From Aphidius gifuensis (Eukaryota > Arthropoda > Insecta > Hymenoptera > Braconidae): a DNA stretch of 64,000 nucleotides. Made by a program: the position numbers and the translations under genes. The notes beneath the pieces were generated by a model. That model was given only the letters and a program-made list of their open reading frames with translations. It was not told the DNA's origin and searched no databases. Below are positions 61,701-62,140 of the stretch, one piece after another; the stretch's first letter is position 1; every line of letters starts with the position of its first letter. The stretch spans positions 13,568,876 to 13,632,875 of the forward strand of contig NC_057789.1 in NCBI RefSeq assembly GCF_014905175.1. The letters run 5' to 3'.

Positions 61701-62123
61701 TTGGCATCTAGAACTCGACTTGGAAATTTCGTTTTTATGATAAAAAAAAAAAAAAAATTCAAATGTTACTTTTTTAATACTAGTAAGTACACTTTTCACT
61801 ATACAGTTGACCATTTATATCATTGAAGCACTTCATTTTCATATTTTCCGAAAAGTCGTTTCTGTTTGTAAAAAATTATTAATTCGTTCTATTAAGTATG
61901 TCATGGCAGTCAACCTGAGGCAGTCGTCTATTTTTAATCAAAAGTCCCACGTTCATATCCCCATAGAAAAAATGATAATAAAATAAAAAAGAAAATTTTT
62001 TTTTTCCATTCTATTTATTAGAATAATATTAATAACCCCAAGCATATAGCAGAGTATATTATTCGGTTTCAAAAATGATGGAATCTTGAACAATACATAC
62101 ACTGGTAGAGACGATGCAGTCAT
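1..62123 (-). CDS. sls: sallimus/kettin (titin-like) gene, 5' two-thirds, spliced
   Basis: This entry spans one spliced gene; the exons are listed separately. The protein is a giant sarcomeric ruler and spring. In insects, from family knowledge, the kettin part binds actin and alpha-actinin near the Z-disc, and the longer sallimus forms reach the thick filament. The sequence shows 35 Ig domains. Most are separated by linkers of about 35 residues, the hallmark of kettin, with recurring DFGYVALDI and EDSGxYxC motifs. All 26 splice junctions I placed use GT/AG sites and preserve frame, giving about 5,611 codons inside the window. The order of Ig domains and linkers follows Drosophila sls as I remember it, including WYxxxLxxYQxERxENELExVFDER after Ig 31. 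The gene runs off the left edge. The true promoter is not identified. Confidence 0.93.
2222..2560. repeat. Degenerate AGCTAAGGAAAA tandem array
   Basis: Words of the type AGCTAAGGAAAA and AGCTGAGGAAAAAATCT recur about every 20-30 bases. The same word family, in both orientations, forms the palindromic cores of the large foldback elements at 29411-32588 and 58312-60091. It occurs inverted at 3814-4440 and 13690-13950. Spacing is irregular, so it is not a CRISPR array. Confidence 0.7.
3062..3223 (+). repeat. Interspersed repeat (GATCTGGTAACG family), copy 1
   Basis: A block starting GATCTGGTAACGTTTGTTG with internal CGCGTTACCCG and CTCCGGCTAGGGCCATG. It is nearly identical to 13189-13343. Related, more diverged copies lie at 28828-28911 (+), 27605-27680 (-) and 48668-48757 (-), making at least five in this window. 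Confidence 0.8.
3921..4899 (+). repeat. 980-bp direct repeat, copy A
   Basis: Matches 13420-14399 at a constant offset of about 9,500 bases with only scattered differences. It contains CGATAGAGTTTTTTGCGACG, runs of ACAAAAAAAATC, and tandem GTAGCCAAACAATC plus TTAGCTAGATTTTT words. It lies in the intron downstream of exon 26. Confidence 0.9.
4690..5880 (+). repeat. Tandem hairpin repeat, about four units of about 330 bp
   Basis: Units start near 4699, 5029, 5348 and 5685. Each has AATAGTTTTTGAGAAAAAAA, poly-T, then the complement AAAAACTATTGAAGAT, then a GGGCGATAGAGTTTT and AAGCCTAATACGA tail. A poly-A/T hairpin is therefore followed by a constant tail. Single related units occur at 14199-14400 and 29216-29400, and tails alone at 12305, 12630, 13041 and 27104. 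Confidence 0.75.
5915..6215. repeat. ATT/TAT-rich simple sequence
   Basis: About 300 bases made almost only of A and T with TTATTA and ATAATATT words. No coding or structural feature is seen beyond low complexity. Confidence 0.7.
6285..7219. mobile_element. Foldback element with GATCAGG arms and tRNA-like centre
   Basis: Left arm (6285-6480) and right arm (6850-7219) are built from ATCCTGATCAGG-type words in opposite orientation, with an AT-rich spacer and a tRNA-like segment at 6651-6715 between them. The right terminus (AAATTTTCACTTGG) is an inverted, degenerate copy of the CCCGAGTGGAAATTTTGG end seen at 14573 and 33791. The left terminus is not recognisable. No coding capacity is seen. 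Confidence 0.55.
6651..6715 (+). other. tRNA-like module (pol III A/B-box-like)
   Basis: ATGGTCGAGCGGGTCCG resembles a tRNA D-arm/A box, and CCGAGATCGCGTCCCGCC resembles a T-arm/B box about 30 bases later. No complete cloverleaf can be drawn, so this is a relic or a promoter module and not a working tRNA. Confidence 0.4.
7252..9702 (-). CDS. sls: sls exon 26: long charged PEVK-like, Ig-free exon
   Basis: Residues about 4775-5592. A single 2,451-base exon, open throughout, rich in K, E, S, T, P and N and without an Ig fold. It starts KKKRILHEVVASDN, continuous in frame with Ig 35. It holds repeated basic and acidic patches (KKSKKIKPKF, RIIKKKEPEEKS) and ends HVHNIQKG. Such disordered stretches between Ig 35 and later Ig domains act as extensible springs in sallimus, by family knowledge. 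I see no clear tandem unit in it. Two near-identical 980-bp intronic direct repeats flank it (3921-4899 and 13420-14399). Function as a spring is inferred from composition and position. Confidence 0.88.
11869..11917. other. GC-rich hairpin in AT-rich intron
   Basis: CCCCCTCACCGCCTCC pairs imperfectly with GGGAGGGGGCGGTGCGGGG around a short CACGAG loop. It is a sharp base-composition outlier amid more than 70 percent A+T. Confidence 0.6.
13115..13188 (+). repeat. Poly-T plus GGCTCCTAGCCTCCG repeat
   Basis: A T/G tract followed by AAATCCAATACTGCGG and GGCTCCTAGCCTCCG. A related block lies at 32726-32800 (AAATCCAAACTGTCGC, then GGCTCCTAGCCTCCG), in both cases after a GTCTCTA word. Confidence 0.55.
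13189..13343 (+). repeat. Interspersed repeat (GATCTGGTAACG family), copy 2
   Basis: Nearly identical to 3062-3223. The two copies are followed by different spacers (about 700 versus 77 bases) before the shared 980-bp repeat begins, so the pair shows an insertion or deletion after duplication. Confidence 0.8.
13420..14399 (+). repeat. 980-bp direct repeat, copy B
   Basis: The partner of 3921-4899, in the intron upstream of exon 26. High identity suggests a recent duplication or ongoing gene conversion. Both copies end inside the hairpin unit that is tandemly repeated at 4690-5880. Confidence 0.9.
14573..15848. mobile_element. Foldback element, CCCGAGT ends, GATCCGAAT arms, tRNA-like centre
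   Basis: The ends form TACCCGAGT...ACTCGGGTA, so a TA flank may be the target duplication. Left arm (14573-14870): many GGATCCGAATTTATACTTAAA-type words in one orientation. Right arm (15225-15848): CCGGATCCGATTCGGATCAGG words in the other, with internal near-repeats about 180 bases long. Between them lie AT-rich spacers and a tRNA-like module at 14991-15056 on the minus strand. No coding frame is convincing. Confidence 0.75.
14991..15056 (-). other. tRNA-like module in foldback element
   Basis: On the minus strand: GTGGTCGATAGGATAGTG (A-box-like), GACTTTAAACGG (anticodon-arm-like), then ACCCGAGATCGATCCCCG (B-box-like). Spacing and order are as in a tRNA gene, but no perfect acceptor stem is found. 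Confidence 0.5.
15917..16749. mobile_element. Foldback element, CCCAGGTAG ends, CAAGCTTG arms, tRNA-like centre
   Basis: Ends CCCAGGTAGGAATCG and CGATTCCTACCTGG are inverted repeats. Both arms (15930-16080 and 16470-16735) are strings of TGTCAAGCTTG/CAAGCTTGACACA words. The middle holds AT-rich spacers and a tRNA-like module (16203-16276). It sits only about 70 bases from the previous element. The same architecture is built from a completely different arm word. Confidence 0.75.
16203..16276 (-). other. tRNA-like module, the clearest in the window
   Basis: On the minus strand, GGTGGTTGAATCGATAGAGC closely resembles a D-arm (compare AGTCGGTAGAGCAT in tRNA-Lys). CATCAGAGACC resembles the anticodon and variable region, and TAGGATCGATCCCCTG a T-arm. 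This is probably a tRNA-derived pol III module. A functional tRNA is unlikely because the acceptor stem is imperfect. Confidence 0.55.
17342..17368. repeat. (TA)n microsatellite
   Basis: An uninterrupted alternating AT run of about 27 bases. Confidence 0.9.
18698..19190 (+). CDS. Possible 3' exon of a nested plus-strand gene (unrecognised)
   Basis: TTATTTGTTGCAG is a good acceptor ending at 18697. Downstream, a frame opens at ATG 18754 and runs 69 residues to TAG at 18961-18963, with mixed non-low-complexity composition (SCTIPNIDRHVRIYRDENSN, then CTRLLKLEATESNWYIVYN). AATAAA signals follow at about 19139 and 19170. I do not recognise the protein. Upstream exons were not found, and it could be a decayed insertion. 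It lies in the largest sls intron upstream of exon 26, antisense to sls. Confidence 0.3.
20125..20269 (-). terminator. Candidate 3' end of a short kettin transcript
   Basis: Reading past the exon 25 donor gives AGT AAG AAA TGA, a stop at 20261-20259. An AATAAA on the minus strand lies at 20130-20125, 129 bases beyond the stop. From family knowledge, kettin is a shorter product of the sls gene that ends after Ig 35. This stop and signal are what such an end would look like here. AATAAA is common by chance in AT-rich DNA, so support is moderate. Confidence 0.4.
20270..20399 (-). CDS. sls: sls exon 25: second half of Ig 35, possible kettin C-terminus
   Basis: Residues about 4732-4775. MILEGNKAVLLIATTYEEDS, then GTFACRATSLAGTVETSAKL and VVK. 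In the long form the leftover base joins exon 26 (KKKRILHEVV, comparable to KKRRI in Drosophila). If the donor is not used, the frame reads three more residues (SKK) and stops at TGA, 20261-20259. That would give a protein of about 4,777 residues, close to the roughly 4,800 I remember for Drosophila kettin. Confidence 0.93.
20400..21342 (-). other. Intron 24 (943 bp)
   Basis: AT-rich sequence between the two halves of Ig 35. No repeat family or regulatory site was recognised. Confidence 0.85.
21343..21509 (-). CDS. sls: sls exon 24: first half of Ig 35
   Basis: Residues about 4676-4731. APESTDISLKMTALQDQIVE, then EEGQSAQFNTCISPSKSKPT and VQWYRDGTLIPQSADFQ. Drosophila has VQWFREGQLIPETPDFQ at this point. 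It ends on a complete codon before GTAATT, followed by a 943-bp intron. Confidence 0.93.
21581..21737 (-). CDS. sls: sls exon 23: second half of Ig 34
   Basis: Residues about 4624-4676. VIKPSKYFQMKKLGDRCTLR, then AFPEDEGVYKCIVNNPAGDV and ASLTVL. The ISEAFPEDEGTYKC-type motif matches Drosophila Ig 34. The exon ends phase 1 before GTACAT. Confidence 0.92.
21796..22137 (-). CDS. sls: sls exon 22: second half of Ig 33, first half of Ig 34
   Basis: Residues about 4510-4623. NGKKISPDVRYKMLEEDNIH and GEARCKAKCIIQ complete Ig 33. After a short linker, Ig 34 starts SKILEPLQDQTIKEGNFVEF and is cut at WKKNDK. The donor is GTTGTT, weaker than others in the gene. It is supported because the next exon (VIKPSKYFQM) continues the domain in frame across a 58-bp intron. 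Confidence 0.9.
22310..23030 (-). CDS. sls: sls exon 21: linker, Ig 32, first half of Ig 33
   Basis: Residues about 4269-4509. A linker (KKPFVTEVSIDSKKIADK, then GVHGREVHVLKKQQTQKQ and TTDVEHSAKIHERVVQGEV) leads to Ig 32 (VPPIFTKKIQPCRAFEQEQ to SANLVVEERRR) and the first half of Ig 33 (PPNFITTIQNTTAKIGQ to DVYWLK). The KIHERVVQGxVKPA and IQPCRxFExEQAKFEVEF segments are strongly conserved in the family. It ends on a complete codon before GTAAGA. Confidence 0.95.
23106..23451 (-). CDS. sls: sls exon 20: conserved charged linker after Ig 31
   Basis: Residues about 4154-4269. It has no Ig domain. It starts PWYNIGLDQYQTERNENELE and continues RVFDERTQAV, then a region with TEWQKSVKSKKNENYYNKL and EEEQILKESKLRQASHQ. 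Drosophila sls has the same series after its Ig 31. The helical, highly charged composition suggests a non-Ig spacer or a partner-binding site. The ends are phase 1 in and phase 2 out. Confidence 0.94.
23987..24083. mobile_element. Miniature foldback element, CCCAGGTAGAAATT ends
   Basis: CCCAGGTAGAAATTAGAGTC at left and GACTCTTATTTCTACCTGTG at right are inverted repeats around a roughly 45-base middle. It is the smallest member of the CCCAGGTAG-ended group, with no tRNA-like core. Confidence 0.75.
24098..24612. mobile_element. MITE-like element, TTAAGGAGGTTATGCA ends
   Basis: A perfect 15-base inverted terminal repeat (TTAAGGAGGTTATGC/GCATAACCTCCTTAA) bounds 515 bases with no coding frame. 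A TGACGTCA (CRE-like) site sits near the left end. TTAA at both outer edges may be the duplicated target, as in piggyBac-type elements. Confidence 0.7.
25001..25114. mobile_element. Hairpin MITE, about 43-bp inverted repeats
   Basis: TATTTTATGTTAC...GGACAGTGG...AATGTGTGAATTTC is repeated inverted on the other side of a roughly 28-base loop (CGCACTACCTCTCTTACGC). A second, left-truncated copy is at 26879-26967. Confidence 0.8.
26879..26967. mobile_element. Hairpin MITE, second copy, left end lost
   Basis: Shares the AATGTGTGAATTTCC / GGAAATTCACACATT stem and ACGCACTACC loop with 25001-25114, but its left arm stops after about 17 bases. The right arm is complete (CCCACTGCCCTTGTGACATA). Confidence 0.75.
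26972..27090. mobile_element. Small foldback, CGTTACATGTGCCCA ends
   Basis: TATATTTGCCCGTTACATGT, then GCCCA, at left is matched by TGGGCACTTGTAACGAAATA at right. The middle is relatively GC-rich with AGAGAG/CTCTCT pairing. Confidence 0.65.
27605..27680 (-). repeat. Interspersed repeat (GATCTGGTAACG family), copy 3
   Basis: Inverted, diverged copy: CCCTAGCCAGAGTATTGAAA at its left and AACGTTATCAGATC at its right. Confidence 0.7.
27990..28467. mobile_element. Foldback element, about 480 bp
   Basis: GAAAGAGAACCCTACT, then GTGAACATAGTAAAATTTGC and AATGTAACATAG at left pair with AATGTAAATTTTACTATG and GTAGGGTTTTCTTTC at right, about 70 bases per arm with few mismatches. No coding frame. Confidence 0.75.
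28828..28911 (+). repeat. Interspersed repeat (GATCTGGTAACG family), copy 4
   Basis: Diverged direct copy: GACTTGGTAAAGTTTGTTGG, then CCGCGTTACCCGTC and CTTCGGCCAAGG. Confidence 0.65.
29411..32588. mobile_element. 3.2-kb nested foldback element, CCCAGGTAG ends, CGACGTCGAA arms
   Basis: Ends CCCAGGTAGAAATT / AATTTCTACCTGGG. The outer arms are strings of TTCGACGTCGAA and AGACTAAAACGAG words. Inside lie a region shared inverted with 57540-58100, a 168-bp MITE (30205-30372), a second set of TTTTAGCCTCGATTCGACG arms (about 30493-30535 and 32263-32295), and a roughly 1.5-kb core of repeated palindromic units (AAGCAGTAGCTAAGGAAAAG, AGGAATTAATGTTGC, ATAATTTTTTGGCAAC). No transposase-like frame is present. 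Confidence 0.8.
30205..30372. mobile_element. 168-bp MITE nested in the 3.2-kb element
   Basis: CAGTCCAATTCACAGGGCA-type termini with AATTTAGGGCTTTTTT are inverted at both ends. Flanking CAG/CTG trinucleotides may be part of the termini. The interior holds GGCGGCGCTTGTAGAG and its near-complement ACAAGCGCCATCACCG. Confidence 0.75.
32726..32800 (+). repeat. Poly-T plus GGCTCCTAGCCTCCG repeat, copy 2
   Basis: A T tract, GTCGTCGACAAATCC, then GGCTCCTAGCCTCCGG; related to 13115-13188. Confidence 0.55.
32856..33483. mobile_element. Foldback element, CGTCGCATTAAAGGAT ends
   Basis: Nearly the whole 628 bases fold on themselves: TATCGTCGCATTAAAGGAT, then AAGGGCGTAAGTGCC, at left and the complement at right. 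TTACGCCTTTTTTCCGTTAT and ATTTTTGATAAAAGATGAAG words pair inward, down to a central AATTATCAATAAATAA loop. GGGCGTA/TACGCCC recurs about ten times. Confidence 0.85.
33791..34060. mobile_element. CCCGAGTGG-type element end with GATCAGG words (partial)
   Basis: TCCCGAGTGGAAATTTTGGT matches the left end at 14573 and is followed by degenerate TCAGG/CCTGA words. No opposite end or tRNA-like centre was found, so it is probably a truncated relative. Confidence 0.5.
34998..35184 (-). CDS. sls: sls exon 19: second half of Ig 31
   Basis: Residues about 4092-4154. GSRYKLTYDGMYHLDIPKTRQYD continues Ig 31 across an 87-bp intron. AKNSVGEARCETTLTVK closes it, and the linker NDYRGVLKSSPR begins. The RYKLTxDGMxHLDVPKTRQYD stretch is nearly invariant in kettins as I know them. 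The next exon is about 11.5 kb away. Confidence 0.95.
35272..41123 (-). CDS. sls: sls exon 18: giant exon, Ig 17 to first half of Ig 31
   Basis: Residues about 2141-4091. This single 5,852-base exon encodes 14 complete kettin modules and the first half of a fifteenth, spaced about 390 bases apart. They start PPQFVTELHGTTEIFEGQ (Ig 17) and end with Ig 31, cut at VIWLINGRTVIN. Typical motifs are DFGFVxLDI, EDSGEYxCRAxN and SQLPKGMxxIxKLE linkers. The Ig 23 to Ig 24 junction (near 38300) has a linker of only about eight residues (DKCRGQKPKF), as in Drosophila. Ig 31 is a plainer I-set domain (GDSSRFCCRVTGYPKPRVIW). The exon ends on a complete codon before GTGAGT. No frame break is seen, so purifying selection is likely strong. 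Confidence 0.97.
41124..42126 (-). other. Intron 17 (1.0 kb)
   Basis: AT-rich with a GTGTAG/ATGTAG-rich patch at 41560-41620. Nothing else was recognised. Confidence 0.85.
42127..42522 (-). CDS. sls: sls exon 17: linker and complete Ig 16
   Basis: Residues about 2009-2141. A 396-base phase-1 exon with a linker (CMDTLDAQRLAKIRELEMAE) and Ig 16 (KPVFLSAFCNLDHIKEGD to NTCTIRIG). The LDTLDAQRLEKI-type linker is also in Drosophila kettin. The donor is GTAAGC. Confidence 0.94.
42736..43137 (-). CDS. sls: sls exon 16: linker and complete Ig 15
   Basis: Residues about 1875-2009. Again exactly 402 bases and phase 1 at both ends: a linker (SIIHDTHHEGALKKIKYLEN) and Ig 15 (KPKFGRPLKNIEHLPEGK to TTCIIGVD). 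With exon 15 it forms a pair of interchangeable one-module exons. Confidence 0.94.
43255..43656 (-). CDS. sls: sls exon 15: linker and complete Ig 14
   Basis: Residues about 1741-1875. A 402-base exon holding exactly one kettin module: a linker (KAALQLETHHETALPKIKAL) and Ig 14 (QPRFTVRLNGPTKLAEGQ to SIELSVI). It is a symmetric phase-1 cassette, so skipping it would keep the frame. Confidence 0.94.
43739..43882 (-). CDS. sls: sls exon 14: second half of Ig 13
   Basis: Residues about 1693-1741. A 144-base phase-1 exon: SNRITTMHDFGYVALNMKY, then EDSGTYICRARNDLGEAVTS. It follows a 396-bp intron and is the third of the equal-length half-Ig exons. Confidence 0.93.
43883..44278 (-). other. Intron 13 (396 bp)
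   Basis: Splits Ig 13 at the usual mid-domain phase-1 position. No distinct element seen. Confidence 0.85.
44279..45076 (-). CDS. sls: sls exon 13: rest of Ig 11, Ig 12, first half of Ig 13
   Basis: Residues about 1427-1693. It begins GHRFRPIHDFGYVALDVIDL (end of Ig 11). It continues through a linker (NYLEDRSKYFLSRNEEE), Ig 12 (SPIFTTSLKSIEIKEGQ) and another linker, and stops inside Ig 13 after VEWIRNGIPIEA. The ETNNFGFVTLDIM variant in Ig 12 replaces the usual HDFGY; Drosophila shows the same TNNFGF. Confidence 0.94.
45203..46804 (-). CDS. sls: sls exon 12: rest of Ig 7, Ig 8-10, first half of Ig 11
   Basis: Residues about 893-1427. A 1.6-kb exon finishing Ig 7 (SSRITTFFNFGYVALTLK), then carrying complete modules Ig 8 (KPRFLGHLKGTNKIIEGQ), Ig 9 (KPRFTQTLKDSGSVSEGK) and Ig 10 (VPQFTRPLNNVEI), and the start of Ig 11 (KPKFITTPKNQENLEEGQ). 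Linkers of about 35 residues with the HLEDSS or YLEDLS motif separate the domains. Ig 8 has SIVAKN in place of the second cysteine and EVRVEP in place of the first, so it lacks the disulfide. Drosophila Ig 8 looks the same as I recall it. Confidence 0.95.
46877..47149 (-). CDS. sls: sls exon 11: linker and first half of Ig 7
   Basis: Residues about 802-893. A long polar linker (NDLEIAEQQKFIDSAVELK and onward) precedes Ig 7, which starts PPKFKSIILDQTNIREGG and is cut after VEWLKNNVPIEA. The linker is less conserved than others. The acceptor is CAATAG and the donor GTAAGT. Confidence 0.92.
47225..47368 (-). CDS. sls: sls exon 10: second half of Ig 6
   Basis: Residues about 754-802. A 144-base phase-1 exon running SSRISTIFNFGYISLNIM to GTYTARAINHLGEATSTASLSVSG. 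An alanine stands where the second disulfide cysteine usually is (YTARA). I recall a non-cysteine residue at the same place in Drosophila (YTVRA), so this looks like an old feature and not an error. Confidence 0.92.
47455..47712 (-). CDS. sls: sls exon 9: kettin linker and first half of Ig 6
   Basis: Residues about 668-754. A kettin linker (YIQQLEDSSEYQKQE) is followed by Ig 6 from SPVFIRKLQELSGVEEG to VEWYKDGNPI. The recurrent IQxLEDSS motif is the kettin linker signature. Both splice sites are phase 1. Confidence 0.93.
47713..48780 (-). other. Intron 8 (1.07 kb)
   Basis: Contains degenerate ATCCTGATCAGG words (48235-48490) like the arms of the CCCGAGT elements, without clear ends, and copy 5 of the GATCTGGTAACG repeat (48668-48757). 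Confidence 0.75.
48668..48757 (-). repeat. Interspersed repeat (GATCTGGTAACG family), copy 5
   Basis: Inverted copy in the intron between exons 8 and 9: GGCCCTAGCCAGAGTATTGA at left and CAAACGTTACCAGGTC at right, with a diverged middle. Confidence 0.7.
48781..48924 (-). CDS. sls: sls exon 8: second half of Ig 5
   Basis: Residues about 620-668. This 144-base symmetric phase-1 exon encodes the C-terminal half of Ig 5 (SARVTCLFRFGYISLDLL, then DNGKYVCRLTSSTGVAES). It is the same length as exons 10 and 14, which encode the equivalent half-domains. It joins to exon 9 across a 1.07-kb intron. Confidence 0.92.
49077..49306 (-). CDS. sls: sls exon 7: linker and first half of Ig 5 (first kettin-type Ig)
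   Basis: Residues about 543-620. The linker PTSGPEVIYLKHIERAKP leads into Ig 5: PPRFIVPLIDV, then an EAKIEPLGDPTLRVEWSVNGKAL core. This EPxGDPTxxVEWxxNG pattern recurs in nearly every following module. The exon stops inside the domain after GKALEA with a single base left over. That is the same phase-1 position used by exons 9, 11 and 13. Confidence 0.93.
49380..49618 (-). CDS. sls: sls exon 6: second half of Ig 4 and start of linker
   Basis: Residues about 464-543. DGVPISSSFG continues Ig 4, and DASWYQCTAQNVAGSTATRARLFV closes it. A proline- and arginine-rich linker (RRLNLPRPTRVIEPE) follows, also present in Drosophila sls. The donor is GTGAGT and the last codon is split two plus one across a 73-bp intron into exon 7 (PTSGPE). 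Confidence 0.94.
49619..50793 (-). other. Intron 5 (1.2 kb) with a CCAT palindrome and CRE-like site
   Basis: AACATGGC...GCCATGTT near 50475-50500 forms a short palindrome resembling paired YY1/Pho (CCAT) sites, and GATGACGTCAGC at about 50584 contains a perfect CRE. The rest is plain AT-rich sequence. Regulatory function is only suggested by the motifs. Confidence 0.4.
50794..51480 (-). CDS. sls: sls exon 5: rest of Ig 2, Ig 3, first half of Ig 4
   Basis: Residues about 235-463. It completes Ig 2 (ITWFKDGQ to AFLAIE). It then carries a linker, a whole Ig 3 (APNFIHVSTNREVREG to CSIYVMEQ, with the FDCRVTGRPYPEVTWFLNG core), and Ig 4 up to PRITWQK. The exon ends on a complete codon before GTAGGA. 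The phrase KILVNESGSHSLMITNVT is almost unchanged from the Drosophila Ig 3 as I recall it. These early Ig domains are canonical I-set and lack the 35-residue kettin linker. Confidence 0.94.
52968..55965. mobile_element. 3-kb composite foldback with GC-richer centre
   Basis: GACGTCGATGTGGGAGTAGG at left matches inverted CCCTACTCCGATGTGGGCC (about 55460) and CCCACATCGACGTCC (about 55945), so the right arm looks interrupted. The arms carry AAAGACCCTTTATT / AATAAAGGGTCTTT words. Two roughly 115-bp direct repeats sit at 55085-55280. An inner inverted repeat (53391-53679) has about 65-bp arms. The centre (54200-54640) is notably GC-richer with GTCGGGTAGCGTCGGGAAGC. Confidence 0.6.
53391..53679. repeat. 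Inner inverted repeat, about 65-bp arms
   Basis: ATGTGATACCAGAAAGACAA and TTGTCTTTCTGGTATCACAT, extended outward by CACACAATTA and CGAAATTGTC pairs. A short second inverted pair (AAACTTGACCTCACC / GGTGGGGTCAAGTTT) lies inside. Confidence 0.8.
56117..56344 (-). CDS. sls: sls exon 4: linker and first half of Ig 2
   Basis: Residues about 159-234. It starts VDSFEYRLLRETEFRQSI, a conserved sls linker motif, and then enters Ig 2 with RIGQKPRNSKLMEGSEAVF. The domain is interrupted at ANPTAQ by a strong GTAAGT donor. The rest (ITWFKDGQ) is 4.6 kb away in exon 5. Both ends are phase 0, unlike most of the gene's introns, which are phase 1. Confidence 0.92.
56490..56880 (+). mobile_element. Partial foldback element with tRNA-like module
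   Basis: A degenerate CCCCGAGTATCCAGGTC end is followed by an arm of CAGATCCAAATCTGATCAGG-type words (to 56625), an AT spacer and a tRNA-like module at 56745-56817. A right arm is not recognisable. Confidence 0.45.
56745..56817 (+). other. tRNA-like module with near-consensus B box
   Basis: CCATGGTAAGCGAGTAAAGG (A-box-like) is followed about 45 bases later by ATAGGTTCAAGTCCCGCG. GGTTCAAGTCC matches the B-box consensus GGTTCGANTCC at ten of eleven positions. The stems do not close well. Confidence 0.5.
57540..58100 (-). repeat. Inverted copy of 29660-30450
   Basis: Shared blocks in reverse orientation include TGTTCGCGTGTTTGTATA, CCATATAAATACAAAC, TAACTCAGTAAATAACTAAT, TATTGCCACTGACAAGTTAC and AAAGTTAGACAAATTGAATT. 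A TATA-like CATATAAATAC lies within. It abuts the 58312-60091 foldback, as it lies inside the 29411-32588 one. Confidence 0.75.
58312..60091. mobile_element. 1.8-kb nested foldback element, CCCAGGTAG ends
   Basis: CCCAGGTAGAAAT / ATTTCTACCTGGG ends with CA on both flanks. Outer arms contain CCTCGTTTCGACGTCGAAAC words. Inner arms (about 58855-58985 and 59520-59650) include GAGGCCTAAGGGCGCTCC and its complement. The centre has AAGCAGTAGCTAAGGAAAAG palindromic units like those at 30540-32050. Just outside, ACATAAGTTTATGATTTAT (58281) is matched inverted at 60420, so the element sits inside a wider palindrome. Confidence 0.8.
58739..58788. repeat. (AAT)n microsatellite
   Basis: About 16 AAT units at the base of the inner palindrome. 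The mirror position (59670-59700) has only a short TAATAATA run. Confidence 0.9.
60098..60400. repeat. 300-bp palindrome beside the CCCAGGTAG element
   Basis: AATTTTTAATTACC, ATACCTTTAATAATCA, AAATTTGAAATATAAAGTTG and ATTAGGTGG at left pair with CGCCTAATTT, CAACTTTATATTTCAAAAT, ATTATTAAAGGTATGAT and GTAATTAAAAATT at right. Confidence 0.8.
60586..60650 (-). other. Possible alternative sls exon (phase does not fit exon 4)
   Basis: TATGTTTCAG is a good acceptor, followed by an open frame QVRLHSEISQSLSNEELEKT, then NP, before a GTATAA donor. It accepts exon 3 in phase 0 but leaves two bases over, which shifts exon 4 into a stop unless a different acceptor (TACAG at about 56329) is used. Drosophila lacks an equivalent as I recall. 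It may be a rare alternative exon or a chance match. Confidence 0.25.
60881..61056 (-). CDS. sls: sls exon 3: end of Ig 1 and threonine-rich linker
   Basis: Residues about 100-158. It begins GEAICSVFIQPEG, the final strand of Ig 1 and a near-exact match to the remembered Drosophila sequence. A polar linker follows with a run of threonines (HTTTTTNNGEFK). The exon ends on a complete codon before a GTAATT donor. It joins in phase to VDSFEYRLLRE in exon 4. Drosophila has the equivalent VDTFEYRLLRE directly after its linker, which supports skipping the possible exon at 60586-60650. Confidence 0.9.
61234..61508 (-). CDS. sls: sls exon 2: first part of Ig domain 1
   Basis: This exon covers residues about 8-100 of the reconstructed protein. 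It opens with FTGHPVGPSAPVFEKIF and holds most of an I-set Ig domain: the tryptophan in VSWTHRG, then GPGDEGEYTCSARNQYG around the second cysteine. Drosophila sls has the same INQIGPGDEGEYTC stretch in its first Ig domain. The acceptor is at 61509-61510 and the donor (GTACAA) just below 61234. It leaves a phase-1 end (one base of a glycine codon), completed by the next exon as GEAICSV. Confidence 0.92.
61509..62100 (-). other. Intron 1 (592 bp) with a weak tRNA-like segment
   Basis: Mostly AT-rich. At 61903-61963, CATGGCAGTCAACCTGAGGC plus CCCACGTTCATATCCCC resembles the A- and B-box spacing seen in the other modules, but no flanking arms are clear. Confidence 0.35.
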
Positions 62124-62140
62124 CACAACTTCACTGTGAT
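62101..62140 (-). CDS. sls: Probable first coding exon of sls (start codon at 62123)
   Basis: The minus strand shows an acceptor (TTTTTCAG) ending at 62141, then about 17 bases of leader, then an ATG at 62123-62121 with G at -3. It encodes seven codons (MTASSLP) plus two bases before a good donor (GTATGT). The leftover two bases fit exactly the one base needed by the next exon. The N-terminus before Ig 1 would be only about 20 residues, much shorter than the glutamine-rich N-terminus I recall in Drosophila sls. An untranslated exon must then lie upstream. No other ATG before Ig 1 fits as well, but this is an inference from splice signals and phase only. Confidence 0.5.
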
